A DNA stretch of 35,161 bases from Candidatus Woesearchaeota archaeon. Its GTDB lineage: Archaea; Nanobdellota; Nanobdellia; Woesearchaeales; GW2011-AR4. The stretch's first letter is position 1; each line of letters starts with the position of its first letter. Under the pieces are notes generated by a model. The model saw nothing but the letters and a program-made list of their open reading frames with translations. It was not told where the DNA came from and ran no database searches. Shown piece by piece: positions 15,906 through 23,060 of the stretch. Where the stretch lies: the NCBI GenBank assembly GCA_016177615.1, contig JACOUX010000009.1, positions 1-35,161 of the forward strand, written 5' to 3'. The position numbers and the translations under genes are program-made.

Positions 15906-16742
15906 TTATGGTTTGATTGTTGTTAATCCATAATGCGCCTTTTCAACATTCCTAAATCCTGCCTGCTTCAGCCTTTTGCTCACATTCCCAGCCAAGTTTA
16001 TCTTCCTGTTCCTGCTTCCGGGGCTACCGGTGTAATGATATATCTTTCCTCGTGGCTTCAGCACCCTAAAAATTTGTTTATAGAATTCAAGCGAGTACAG
16101 CTCAGAAGCCAAGCTGAGCCTCGGAGGGTCATGAATAACAGTATCAAACATACCGCTCTTGAAGAGCTTTATCTCGTCAAAAATGCTGGCTTTCAATATG
16201 CTTATCTTTTTGTTTTCAAATAACTCATTAGACCATGGGTTAATTCTTGCCATCTCCAATACATTTTCATCCTTTTCGCATGTGAACACAAAATCTGCAG
16301 TTTTAGAGGCTTCGATTGCAGTATACCCAAGCCCCATGCACGTGTCTAATACAAACCTTTTAACAGGAGCGATGCTTTCAATCTTTCTTTTTGTGTCCTC
16401 CATTGGAGTTATATTTTTTGTAACATGCATTCTTATTCCAGAAATCTCAATAGTAGGCGCATCATTCGTTGGCACTAGCTTATAGAATTTGCTTGTATCA
16501 TCAGAAAAGAGCTGGATCTTAATTAATGAATTATCTTTAATAAGAAAGCAGGATGCATTATCTTTAATCGGCTTTTTCAGCTGCGATTCGTCAAGCTTTT
16601 GACCATCAGGAAAAGCAAAAAAACCCTTTTCAATCCTCACCCCCGACATGGCTTTGTTTAGGTCAAGCGATATCCAAATTTCTTTTAGTGTTTTTTTTCT
16701 TGCATCTATAAGCTGCTGAGCTTGATGGTATGTAATCATCAT
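15906..16742 (-). CDS. Predicted SAM-dependent methyltransferase, COG2521-like
   Basis: 278 aa. The N-terminal ~110 residues are a poorly conserved domain. The C-terminal Rossmann part has motif I VLDTCMGLGYTAIEA (about 131-145), an acidic motif II (FTCEKDENV) and motif IV TVIHDPPR, a D-P-P-R variant of the D/N-P-P-Y/F motif that often marks methylation of nitrogen in RNA, DNA or protein. DTCMGLGYTA is distinctive of an archaeal family (COG2521) whose substrate I do not know. Start at the ATGATG with TATA-like ATTTTTAAATG about 28 nt upstream. Confidence 0.78.
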   Translation of the reverse strand: MMITYHQAQQLIDARKKTLKEIWISLDLNKAMSGVRIEKGFFAFPDGQKLDESQLKKPIKDNASCFLIKDNSLIKIQLFSDDTSKFYKLVPTNDAPTIEISGIRMHVTKNITPMEDTKRKIESIAPVKRFVLDTCMGLGYTAIEASKTADFVFTCEKDENVLEMARINPWSNELFENKKISILKASIFDEIKLFKSGMFDTVIHDPPRLSLASELYSLEFYKQIFRVLKPRGKIYHYTGSPGSRNRKINLAGNVSKRLKQAGFRNVEKAHYGLTTIKP

Positions 16743-16814
16743 ATTTCTCTTAGAATTTCAAAACATTTAAAAATACTTGTTTAATCCTTGAGAGAGGGCA
16801 TAATGTTATTGTCT

Positions 16815-16916
16815 GGGGCTGTGGTGTAGCTTGGCTATCATTTGAGGTTTGGGACCTTAAGACCCCGGTTCAAACTAAAGCGATTAAAGCGCGATTTGAG
16901 AGTCCGGGCAGCCCCA
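16815..16916 (+). tRNA. tRNA-Pro (UGG) with a T-loop intron
   Basis: Acceptor stem GGGGCTG/CAGCCCC (16815-16821 with 16909-16915), discriminator A, CCA not encoded. The D arm has A14, G18G19 and A21. The anticodon stem TGAGG/CCTTA encloses loop TTTGGGA, giving anticodon TGG (16850-16852). The T stem is CCCGG (16864-16868) with CCGGG (16904-16908), but 35 nt lie between them instead of 7. Removing 28 nt restores TTCAAAT, the standard archaeal T loop. It is read in the same direction as, and just upstream of, the eL43 gene. Confidence 0.92.
16875..16902 (+). other. tRNA-Pro intron, 28 nt, at position 59/60
   Basis: With the exon ends TTCAAA and T, the precursor forms a bulge-helix-bulge. The outer helix is the T stem CCCGG/CCGGG; the central 4-bp helix is UUCA/UGAG (one G-U pair); the two 3-nt bulges are AAC and AGU, cut after the second base (AA/C, AG/U). 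The intron contains a small GCG/CGC hairpin. Other splice registers of the same length give loops TTCGAGT or TTCAAGT but no bulge-helix-bulge. Confidence 0.8.
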
Positions 16917-16933
16917 TTTAAGAAGAACTAAAA

Positions 16934-17239
16934 ATGAAATCTGAAGAAAAACTCGGCTCTGTCAAGAGGTTTGGAGCAAGGTATGGGAGGAAGCTTAAGC
17001 TGAAGCTTTCCAAGATTGAGGCTGAGCAGAGAAAGCTTCACAAGTGTCCGTACTGCAGCAAGACTGCTGTAAGAAGGGTCGCTCTTGGTATATGGCAGTG
17101 CAGGAAATGCAATGCCAAATTTGCTGGCAAGGCATATTCTGTAACGAAAAGGATATTAATGCTTGAGGAAGATGCAGCTGAGGCAGCTCCAGCCATAGTT
17201 GAGGCAAAAGAAGGCGAGGAATCATCACAGGAGGAATGA
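16934..17239 (+). CDS. rpl37ae: Ribosomal protein eL43 (L37Ae) with acidic tail
   Basis: 101 aa. Zinc-binding large-subunit protein: C38/C41 (HKCPYCSK) and C56/C59 (WQCRKCNAKF) flank a VRRVALGIW strand, as in archaeal eL43. The body ends near residue 75; the last ~25 residues are an acidic, Ala/Glu-rich extension ending SSQEE, which most archaeal eL43 proteins lack as far as I know. Its stop overlaps the rpoP start (TGATG). It opens a plus-strand run whose order (eL43, rpoP, prefoldin beta) matches the archaeal exosome/ribosome superoperon. Confidence 0.93.
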   Translation: MKSEEKLGSVKRFGARYGRKLKLKLSKIEAEQRKLHKCPYCSKTAVRRVALGIWQCRKCNAKFAGKAYSVTKRILMLEEDAAEAAPAIVEAKEGEESSQEE

Positions 17240-17376
17240 TGGCAGAGTACAAATGCTTTGAGTGCAACAAAAAGGTTGCTTTGGACTATCTGAGGAAGAG
17301 GATTAGGTGCCCATACTGCGGCAGCAAGATAATTTTTAAGCCAAGGAGTGTAACAACAAAGGTAAAAGCGCGCTAA
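17239..17376 (+). CDS. rpoP: RNA polymerase subunit P (Rpb12/RpoP), 45 aa
   Basis: MAEYKCFECNKKV starts a 45-residue zinc-ribbon protein with C6/C9 and C24/C27 (RCPYCGSKII) followed by a basic tail FKPR. This is the size and pattern of archaeal RpoP, which stabilises the D-L assembly platform and open complex. The ATG overlaps the eL43 stop by one base and the stop is one nt before the prefoldin start, so all three are translationally linked. It is too short for common ORF cutoffs. Confidence 0.92.
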   Translation: MAEYKCFECNKKVALDYLRKRIRCPYCGSKIIFKPRSVTTKVKAR

Positions 17377-17377
17377 A

Positions 17378-17713
17378 ATGGAAGTTCAAAAGGAGACAGA
17401 GGAAAAAATAAGCCAGCTGCAGATGTTTGAGCAGAGCCTTCAGAGCTTCTTAGGGCAGAAGCAGCAGTTCCAGATACAGCTTGTGGAGACAGAGTCCGCA
17501 TTAAGCGAGCTTGCCAACACAAACAAGGCATACAAGATTGTGGGCAACATAATGGTCGAGGCAGGCAAAGACGAGCTGAAGGCAGACCTTCAGTCAAGAA
17601 AAGAAATGCTTGAGATTAGGATAAGGACTATGGAAAAACAGGAAGCGCAAGTGAGGGAAAAGGCCTCCAAGCTGCAGTCCGAAATCCTCAAGAAAATAAA
17701 AAAGGAAGAATAA
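17378..17713 (+). CDS. pfdB: Prefoldin beta subunit
   Basis: 111 aa. Two long coiled-coil helices (about 5-45 and 70-110) joined by a beta-hairpin region (NKAYKIVGNIMVEAGKDELKADL), the hallmark of beta-class prefoldins. It forms the hexameric prefoldin with alpha subunits and delivers unfolded proteins to the thermosome. Start ATG follows the rpoP stop by one base. Position after rpoP is conserved in many archaea. Confidence 0.93.
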   Translation: MEVQKETEEKISQLQMFEQSLQSFLGQKQQFQIQLVETESALSELANTNKAYKIVGNIMVEAGKDELKADLQSRKEMLEIRIRTMEKQEAQVREKASKLQSEILKKIKKEE

Positions 17714-17715
17714 TC

Positions 17716-17973
17716 ATGGATACTATGGGGCAAATGGGCGAAGTAAGCAATGTCATCAGCAGCCTGAGCGAGATTCATGCAGATGCCAGCGTTCCAAGAA
17801 ACGTAAGGATAAGGATAGAGTCTGTTATGAATACTTTGAATGAAAATGCAGAGCTGCCGATAAAAGTCAACAAGATACTTAACGAGCTGGATGAGATTGC
17901 AGGCGATGTTAACCTTGAATCCTACACCAGGACACAGATATGGAACTTAATGAGCCTGCTTGAGAAGCTGTAG
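17716..17973 (+). CDS. UPF0147 family protein
   Basis: 85 aa, all helical. The DASVPRNVRIRIESVMNTL stretch and the ending YTRTQIWNLMSLLEKL resemble archaeal UPF0147 proteins, small helical proteins of unknown function encoded near translation genes. The start is 2 nt after the prefoldin stop with purine-rich AAGGAAGAA as ribosome site. Co-transcription with pfdB and the COG1325 gene is likely. Confidence 0.8.
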   Translation: MDTMGQMGEVSNVISSLSEIHADASVPRNVRIRIESVMNTLNENAELPIKVNKILNELDEIAGDVNLESYTRTQIWNLMSLLEKL

Positions 17974-17982
17974 ATTCATCTT

Positions 17983-18432
17983 ATGAAATTCGCTCACAAT
18001 ATAAAACTCAGCGTTTTTTCTTACAGTAACGAAGACAGCGATAAGATTCTCAAGGCCTCCATCGATTTTTTTCCTTTTGACCTTGAGAAAAGCAAAATTG
18101 CAGTCAAGAAAAGCTCTGCAGAAGGATTTAATGATAGAAAAACAATAATTTACCAAATAATAATTTCAAAAACCACTTTGATAAACCAGTTTCTTTATAA
18201 ATTACTTGAAAGGATTGACAAAATCCAAAAAGATGCAATACTCGAACAATCCGAATCGAGGCTAGACCAAGAGCTGGACTTTTTCATAAGATTTGACAAG
18301 GATTCTTGGGTTAATGAAAGAAAATTGATATTAACTGATTCCGGAAGATGCTTTCACCTCAAAATAAGCATTGCCGCGTTTCCAAAGAAAAGGGAGGTAG
18401 CTTTAAATATTGTAAAAGAACTATTTAAATAA
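17983..18432 (+). CDS. COG1325-like RNA-binding protein linked to the exosome operon
   Basis: 149 aa. Starts MKFAHNIKLSVFSYSNEDSDK, then SIDFFPFDLEK, then a long helix (TLINQFLYKLLERI) and a strand pair LDFFIRFDKDSW ... CFHLKISIAAFP, close to the archaeal COG1325/PF01877 RNA-binding family predicted as exosome-associated. Located 9 nt after UPF0147 in a superoperon remnant. No exosome core genes are in this window. Role is inferred from family resemblance and context. Confidence 0.75.
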   Translation: MKFAHNIKLSVFSYSNEDSDKILKASIDFFPFDLEKSKIAVKKSSAEGFNDRKTIIYQIIISKTTLINQFLYKLLERIDKIQKDAILEQSESRLDQELDFFIRFDKDSWVNERKLILTDSGRCFHLKISIAAFPKKREVALNIVKELFK

Positions 18433-18700
18433 TCAACTTATAATTAAAGAAGTTAAATTATTTTTAGTCGTATTGAAAAGGCGCCAATTGTTCAGCGCAG
18501 CAAGAGCTAAAATTAATCAAGTGCTTGGCAACAATCATACTTTAAAACATTTAATTCCGTTTGCTTTCGCTCACAATAGTGTCAAGAGAGAGCTCGTTTC
18601 ACTCGCTCAGCTCACTGTGCTCGGTTTCGCTTTTCTGCCATTGCGCGAAACCTCGCCTATACATTTCAATAAAAAATTTAAAAAATAAAACCAAAGCAAA
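18433..18700. other. Non-coding stretch, low-complexity intergenic sequence
   Basis: An open reading frame from TTG at 18473 exists but has no promoter-start agreement and an atypical composition. The segment at about 18557-18645 is dense in short repeated CGCTCA/GCTCAC/TTTCGC words. Part of it resembles, in reverse complement, the stretch at about 31839-31858, which suggests a dispersed intergenic repeat. No RNA gene is visible. Confidence 0.4.
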
Positions 18701-19342
18701 ATGCCAAGGATAAAAATCGCGCCTTCGATACTGTCAGCAAATTTGAAAAAAGTAAACGAAGAAATAAAAGAAGTTGAGAAATACTCTGATCTTATCCATG
18801 TCGACATAATGGACGGCATTTTTGTGCCTCCGACAACCATAGATGCAAAGTTTGTAAAAAAGATAAAGACGAAAGTCCCTCTTGATGTCCATCTCATGGT
18901 GCATGAGCCAAGCCATTCTTATATCAAAGAGTTTATTGATGCAGGGGCCCCTTCCATAACAATCCATGAGGAAGCCTGCAAAAATCCTGCAGAGCAAATC
19001 AATTTCATCAGGAGAAATAACGCCAAGGCAGCTATATCGATAAAGCCCAACACTCCCATTGAAAAAATAAAAAATTACCTTGGCATGGTTGACATGGTTT
19101 TGGTCATGACAGTGGAGCCTGGATGGGCTGGGCAGAAATTTATAGATTCCACTATGCTAAAAGTGAGGGAATTAAGAAAACTGAAGAGAAACATCGACAT
19201 AGAGGTTGATGGCGGCATAAACCCTTATACAGCAAGGATCGCTTTTGAGGCAGGCGCCAATGTTTTTGTTGCCGGGTCTGCTATCTTTGGGAAGAAAGAA
19301 AGGGTGGCAGCTATAAAAGAAATTTTAAAGGGGCTGAAATAA
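18701..19342 (+). CDS. rpe: Ribulose-phosphate 3-epimerase
   Basis: 213 aa, a TIM barrel that interconverts ribulose-5-P and xylulose-5-P. Motifs: IAPSILSANL near the N-terminus, HVDIMDGIFVPP (metal-binding His and catalytic Asp), DVHLMV (metal His), MTVEPGWAGQKF and the final EVDGGIN with catalytic Asp, then VAGSAIF (phosphate loop). All are intact. In archaea with few sugar pathways this enzyme often serves pentose synthesis for nucleotides. The transporter gene begins one base after its stop. Confidence 0.95.
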   Translation: MPRIKIAPSILSANLKKVNEEIKEVEKYSDLIHVDIMDGIFVPPTTIDAKFVKKIKTKVPLDVHLMVHEPSHSYIKEFIDAGAPSITIHEEACKNPAEQINFIRRNNAKAAISIKPNTPIEKIKNYLGMVDMVLVMTVEPGWAGQKFIDSTMLKVRELRKLKRNIDIEVDGGINPYTARIAFEAGANVFVAGSAIFGKKERVAAIKEILKGLK

Positions 19343-19343
19343 A

Positions 19344-20204
19344 ATGCTGTGGGCAGCCTTATCCATACTTTCAGGATTTGGCGATGCTGTTTCTTTTGCT
19401 TCAATTAAGAAAATAAAAAATATGGATGCATTCACGAAGCTTGCAGCAATTAATTTGATCATGCTGCCCTTTCTGCTGCTGGGTTTCATATTCTATGACA
19501 TTCCTGAGGCAACTTTCAATTTTTACATTGTAATAGCACTTAATGTTGCGGTCTTCTTGACAGCGCAGTTTGTCATGATAAAATCCTTGGAGCTGTCAGA
19601 CTTGTCAATGTCTGTGCCGATGCTTAGCTTTACTCCAATATTTTTGTTTTTTACATCTTATGTTCTTGTTGGAGAAGCTCCAAATTTTTTAGGATATATC
19701 GGAGTCGTCATCATTGTATTTGGCTCTTATTTTCTTAATATTAAATCAGTTACTTATGGCTATCTAGAGCCGCTAAAAATGATTTTCAGGGATAAGGGAG
19801 TGTTTTACATGCTTATTGTGGCTTTTTTGTTCAGCATCACTGCAAACCTTGCCAAGATTGGCATAGGCCTTTCAAATCCCGCTTATTTTATGTTTACGCA
19901 CTACTTGTTTACATCTATACTTTTAACCATTTTGTTTTTCAGGCGATTAATGGGCAGCATCAAATCTATTAATAAAAATTTCAAGCCTTTTATAACATTT
20001 GGCATTGCAGCAGCATTTTCCGAAATACTGGCAGGAGCAGCATTTAAGCTTGCTATCGTTCCTTACGTGATATCCCTCAAAAGAACCAGCGTCGTATTTA
20101 GCGTTATACTCGGATTCCTGCTGTTCAAAGAGAAAAACTTTAAGGAAGCCATGATAGGCTCGGTTACAATGTTTATTGGCGTTGTTTTGATAACGTTGTC
20201 ATAA
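19344..20204 (+). CDS. EamA/DMT-family transporter
   Basis: 286 aa with about ten TM helices arranged as two repeats of five (N-terminal repeat ends near 135, second begins near 150), the drug/metabolite transporter layout. Each half ends in a helix like FFTSYVLVGEAPNFLGYIGVVIIVFGSYF and LGFLLFKEKNFKEAMIGSVTMFIGVVLI, the EamA repeat. Immediately follows rpe with 1-nt spacing, so co-expressed. Substrate not predictable. Confidence 0.85.
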   Translation: MLWAALSILSGFGDAVSFASIKKIKNMDAFTKLAAINLIMLPFLLLGFIFYDIPEATFNFYIVIALNVAVFLTAQFVMIKSLELSDLSMSVPMLSFTPIFLFFTSYVLVGEAPNFLGYIGVVIIVFGSYFLNIKSVTYGYLEPLKMIFRDKGVFYMLIVAFLFSITANLAKIGIGLSNPAYFMFTHYLFTSILLTILFFRRLMGSIKSINKNFKPFITFGIAAAFSEILAGAAFKLAIVPYVISLKRTSVVFSVILGFLLFKEKNFKEAMIGSVTMFIGVVLITLS

Positions 20205-20236
20205 GATTTATAAAATACCAGATTAAATTTGCTATA

Positions 20237-21364
20237 ATGGCGAATGATTTTACTGTAACACCATGGGAAGTAAGCGGCGAAATAGACTATGACAGTCTGA
20301 TAAGGGAGTTTGGAGTAAAGCCGCTTGACGACAAGCTGCTGGAAAGGCTTGAAAAGCACACCAAAGGACTGCATTACTTTCTCAAAAGGAAAATCTTTTT
20401 TGCGCACACTTATTTTGACACAATTCTGGACCAAGTTGAGAAGGGGAAAAAGTTTTACCTGTATACAGGAAGGGCCCCCTCAGGACCTGTCCATCTTGGC
20501 CATATGGTGCCATGGATGTTCTGCAAGTGGCTCCAGGACAAGTTTAATGTTAATCTTTTGTTCCAGATTCCTGACGAAGAAAAATTCCTGTTCAATGAAA
20601 ATCTGACGATGGAAGAAACGAAGAAATGGTCAGACGAAAATATTCTGGACATCATCGCAATGGGCTTCAACCCAAAAAAGACAAAGATATTCCTAGATAC
20701 AGAATGCGCTAACCTGATGTACAGGCATGCATGCTCTGTGGCCAAAAAGATAACGCTTTCAACAGCAAAATCAACTTTTGGGTTTACTGACTCCAACAAC
20801 ATAGGGGAGGTATTTTACACAAGCATGCAGTCTGTTCCTGCATTCCTTCCAACAATCCTGGAAGGAAAGACAACCTATTGCCTTATTCCATGCGCCATAG
20901 ACCAGCAGCCGCACTTCTTCATGACAAATGATGTCGCGCCAAAGCTTGGCTATCCGAAAACTGCCACTATTCTTTCAAGATTTTTGCCTGGGCTGCAGGG
21001 CATGCACAAAGAAGGCAAGATGTCTTCCTCAATCGAAAGCACTACGATATTTGCAACAGACACGCCAAGGCAGGTGCACGACAAGATAATGAAATATGCG
21101 TTTTCAGGCGGAAGAGACACCTTGGAAGAGCACAGGAAGCTTGGGGGAAACCCTGACGTTGACGTTTCCTACCAATACCTGACTTTTTTCCTTGAAGACT
21201 CAAAAAAACTGGAGCAGATTTACAATGACTACAAAAGCGGCACATTATTGACCGGAGACCTGAAGAAGCTGACTGTTGACACAATCAATAAATTCCTCAA
21301 GAAGCACCAGGCAAGAAGGCAGAAGGCAAAAAAAATGGTTAGGAAGTTTATGCTGAAATGCTAG
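20237..21364 (+). CDS. trpS: Tryptophan--tRNA ligase
   Basis: 375 aa, archaeal/eukaryotic-type TrpRS. The class I signature appears as PSGPVHLGHM (HLGH at 86-89) and the second signature as KMSSS at 261-265. SMQSVPAFLPTI and CAIDQQPHFFMTNDVA are characteristic of TrpRS rather than TyrRS. It is dimeric and cytoplasmic. A TATA-like TTTATAAAATACC lies about 30 nt upstream of the ATG. Confidence 0.96.
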   Translation: MANDFTVTPWEVSGEIDYDSLIREFGVKPLDDKLLERLEKHTKGLHYFLKRKIFFAHTYFDTILDQVEKGKKFYLYTGRAPSGPVHLGHMVPWMFCKWLQDKFNVNLLFQIPDEEKFLFNENLTMEETKKWSDENILDIIAMGFNPKKTKIFLDTECANLMYRHACSVAKKITLSTAKSTFGFTDSNNIGEVFYTSMQSVPAFLPTILEGKTTYCLIPCAIDQQPHFFMTNDVAPKLGYPKTATILSRFLPGLQGMHKEGKMSSSIESTTIFATDTPRQVHDKIMKYAFSGGRDTLEEHRKLGGNPDVDVSYQYLTFFLEDSKKLEQIYNDYKSGTLLTGDLKKLTVDTINKFLKKHQARRQKAKKMVRKFMLKC

Positions 21365-21402
21365 AAAACAATCGTAATATTTAAATAAAGAAAAATAAAT
21401 AA

Positions 21403-21765
21403 ATGAACAGCATGGCTGAAAACAGGAAAATGGGGCACTTCCAGTACGCTTTGGTAGCAGTGTCTTTAGCCATAATTGTCTCTCTTGTTGCCTTTATGAG
21501 CGAGGAAGGCAAAATTACCGGCTTTGCTGTAAGCGATTCAGATAGCTTCGATATAATGGAATCCTCTTTGGTTGAGTACAATACACTAAATGAGTTAGGC
21601 AGCTTGGGCCCTGGAAATTATTATGTCAGCAGCGAAGGAATTGTTTATTGGCTGGATGACAATTCAATGCCTGCAGTCGGGAAGGTCAATCAGATAACAG
21701 AAGCGCAAAAAAATAAGAGGATATACATCGATTCAGAAGGGAATATAGGATACATATTGAACTAG
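21403..21765 (+). CDS. Single-pass membrane protein with ITGFAV anchor
   Basis: 120 aa. A basic N-terminus, a TM helix (about 14-31), then KITGFAV, a motif I associate with membrane-anchored proteins of woesearchaeal genomes, followed by an ~80-residue external domain that appears beta-rich (PGNYYVSSEGIVYWLDDNS, RIYIDSEGNIGYIL). TATA-like ATATTTAAATAAA about 24 nt upstream of the ATG at 21403 suggests a leaderless transcript; the Met three codons later is an alternative. Function unknown. Confidence 0.65.
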   Translation: MNSMAENRKMGHFQYALVAVSLAIIVSLVAFMSEEGKITGFAVSDSDSFDIMESSLVEYNTLNELGSLGPGNYYVSSEGIVYWLDDNSMPAVGKVNQITEAQKNKRIYIDSEGNIGYILN

Positions 21766-21790
21766 AAATTAGACTAAAGGCGGTGATACC

Positions 21791-22009
21791 ATGGAAAAAG
21801 AGCTCAATATAGCTCCCTTATCAGGCGGCTATATGATAACAAGCATTGTAGGGTTTCTTATATCGGCCTTTTACATACTGCCTAACTCAGGCACTTGGGG
21901 TTTTACATTTGTGCTGTTCTTTACAATTATGTTTGTGGCTTCCCTTATCTCGATGACTTATGCACCAAGTGACTGGCCATTGAGGATGGGAAAGCAAAAG
22001 GCAAAATGA
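21791..22009 (+). CDS. Small two-helix membrane protein
   Basis: 72 aa with two TM helices (about 14-30 and 36-54) and a short tail YAPSDWPLRMGKQKAK. Start has GGTGAT 4 nt upstream. The last four bases overlap the MgtC start (ATGA), so the two are translated from one mRNA. Its function may be tied to the MgtC protein, but no motif supports a specific role. Confidence 0.7.
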   Translation: MEKELNIAPLSGGYMITSIVGFLISAFYILPNSGTWGFTFVLFFTIMFVASLISMTYAPSDWPLRMGKQKAK

Positions 22010-22410
22010 CAGAGTATAGCGAGGTTCTTATAAGATTAATATTTGCAGCTTTAGCAGGGGGACTGATAGGGCTAGAAAGGGAAGTTGTGCACAAGCCGGC
22101 TGGCGTAAGAACCCATATGCTTGTGTGCGTTGGCTCCGCATTATTTGTTCTGGTTACACTTGAGTCATTGCCGCACGAGGCAGCAAGGATTATTGCAGGA
22201 GTGGCTACAGGAATAGGATTTTTAGGCGCAGGAACAATATTCAAGGCAAAAGACGAGGTGCATGGCTTGACGACAGCCGCTTCTGTTTGGGCAGTCTCTG
22301 CAGTCGGATTAGCAATTGGGTTTGGCTATTACCTGATGACATTGACCGCAGTTGTGCTTGTGCTTATTATACTGCAATTGAACAAGTTTGAGTTTTTCAG
22401 GAATCTGTAA
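22006..22410 (+). CDS. MgtC/SapB-family membrane protein
   Basis: 134 aa, four to five TM helices. Family signatures: GGLIGLEREVVHKPAGVRTHMLVCVGSALF and ATGIGFLGAGTIFK, GLTTAASVWAVSAVG. It lacks the C-terminal ACT-like domain of virulence-type MgtC (about 225 aa), as do other short members. MgtC proteins affect magnesium homeostasis or ATP synthase in bacteria; the archaeal role is not known. Follows and overlaps the two-helix membrane protein. Confidence 0.85.
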   Translation: MTEYSEVLIRLIFAALAGGLIGLEREVVHKPAGVRTHMLVCVGSALFVLVTLESLPHEAARIIAGVATGIGFLGAGTIFKAKDEVHGLTTAASVWAVSAVGLAIGFGYYLMTLTAVVLVLIILQLNKFEFFRNL

Positions 22411-22413
22411 GAC

Positions 22414-22600
22414 CTATTCCAGACTTTTATAAATCAGATTAAACCACTTTCTGAAGGAGTCTGCTATTTCCTTATTTTCTATTATAAATGCGCTGGGATA
22501 TTTTTCTTTCCAAAGGACTATTGCAACCTTGTTGCCAAAGATGTTTACAACCCCATTTGAATCAAACCCTTTTGGAAAAACTCCGACAAAGATGGGGGAG
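22414..22600 (-). pseudogene. C-terminal remnant of a TrmB-like transcriptional regulator
   Basis: The minus strand reads ...VVNIFGNKVAIVLWKEKYPSA, FIIENKEIADSFRKWFNLIYKSLE, then stop. This resembles the effector-domain end of archaeal TrmB-family regulators (I/V-YGDKVAI-LW, followed by NKEIADSFRKYF). No N-terminal winged helix or start precedes it: upstream, the sequence turns into a transposase fragment on the opposite strand. The junction near 22595-22605 is approximate. The remaining ~60 codons are probably not functional. Confidence 0.55.
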
Positions 22601-22855
22601 ATACTTGCTCTTTGTAGACGGCGCAAAAGCACATGGAGGGGCAAAAGTAAGAGCATACCTGAAAAAGCATAGAAAGACAACAAAACTTGAATATTTTCCA
22701 AAACGCTCGCCAGAAGAAAACCCAACAGAACAATGCTGGAAACCGGGAAGAAACGCATTGGCAAATAGGGTGCTTCCATCACTGAATGCAGCAAAATATC
22801 ACTTGCGGAAAACATTTGACAACACTAAAGCTATGCCCAAAATGTTCCTGTTTCC
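22596..22855 (+). pseudogene. IS630-family transposase fragment (C-terminal DDE part)
   Basis: The plus strand reads GRYLLFVDGAKAHGGAKVRA, then a LEYFPKRSPEENPTEQCWK segment, then LANRVLPSLNAAKYHLRKTF. This is the C-terminal half of a DDE_3/IS630 transposase: the second catalytic Asp in FVDGAKAH and the final Glu in SPEENPTEQCWK. The N-terminal half with the first Asp is absent, so it cannot transpose. No terminal inverted repeats are evident at this size. The ORF reads on to 22910 and backwards into antisense of the TrmB remnant, which is not real coding. Confidence 0.75.
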
Positions 22856-22862
22856 CTGTCTA

Positions 22863-23052
22863 TTCGGCGGGCTTGCAATTACGGGAACATTTAGTCAATC
22901 GCGGCGTTAAATCAGAAAAAATATTTCTTATGTCAGGAGTTGTATCTCATAATGACGAGGCTGAAGCGAAGAAATACGGAGTTTCTCCAAGGCAGATTCT
23001 GGCAAAAGATAATTTTACGGAAAGAATGCTCAAAGAATTATTGAGAAATTAA
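22863..23052 (+). pseudogene. C-terminal remnant resembling a response-regulator receiver domain
   Basis: The reading LREHLVNRGVKSEKIFLMSG, then NDEAEAKKYGVSPRQILAKD, NFTERMLKELL, then stop. The order strand-SG, helix ending in G, K at a strand end, terminal helix resembles the last half of a CheY-like receiver. No start or N-terminal half (phospho-acceptor Asp) is found because the transposase fragment directly precedes it. I consider it a truncated gene; a different origin is possible as the match is from pattern only. Confidence 0.45.
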
Positions 23053-23060
23053 AAAATATT

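Noticed and set aside
16815-16916. Class II tRNA (long variable arm) instead of an intron
   Set aside because: The only sequence pairing with the CCGGG next to the acceptor is the CCCGG directly before TTCAAA, so the extra bases lie in the T loop, not in the variable arm, and the anticodon is Pro.
18473-18688. 71-aa open frame from a TTG codon
   Set aside because: The composition and repeated CGCTCA words look non-coding, there is no ribosome site or TATA spacing, and it ends inside the rpe upstream region.
22414-22815. 133-aa minus-strand frame as a complete protein
   Set aside because: Only the C-terminal ~60 codons resemble a regulator; the rest is antisense of the transposase fragment.
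22488-22910. 140-aa plus-strand frame as a complete protein
   Set aside because: Its first ~35 codons are antisense of the TrmB-like remnant and its last ~18 run past the transposase end; only the middle resembles IS630.
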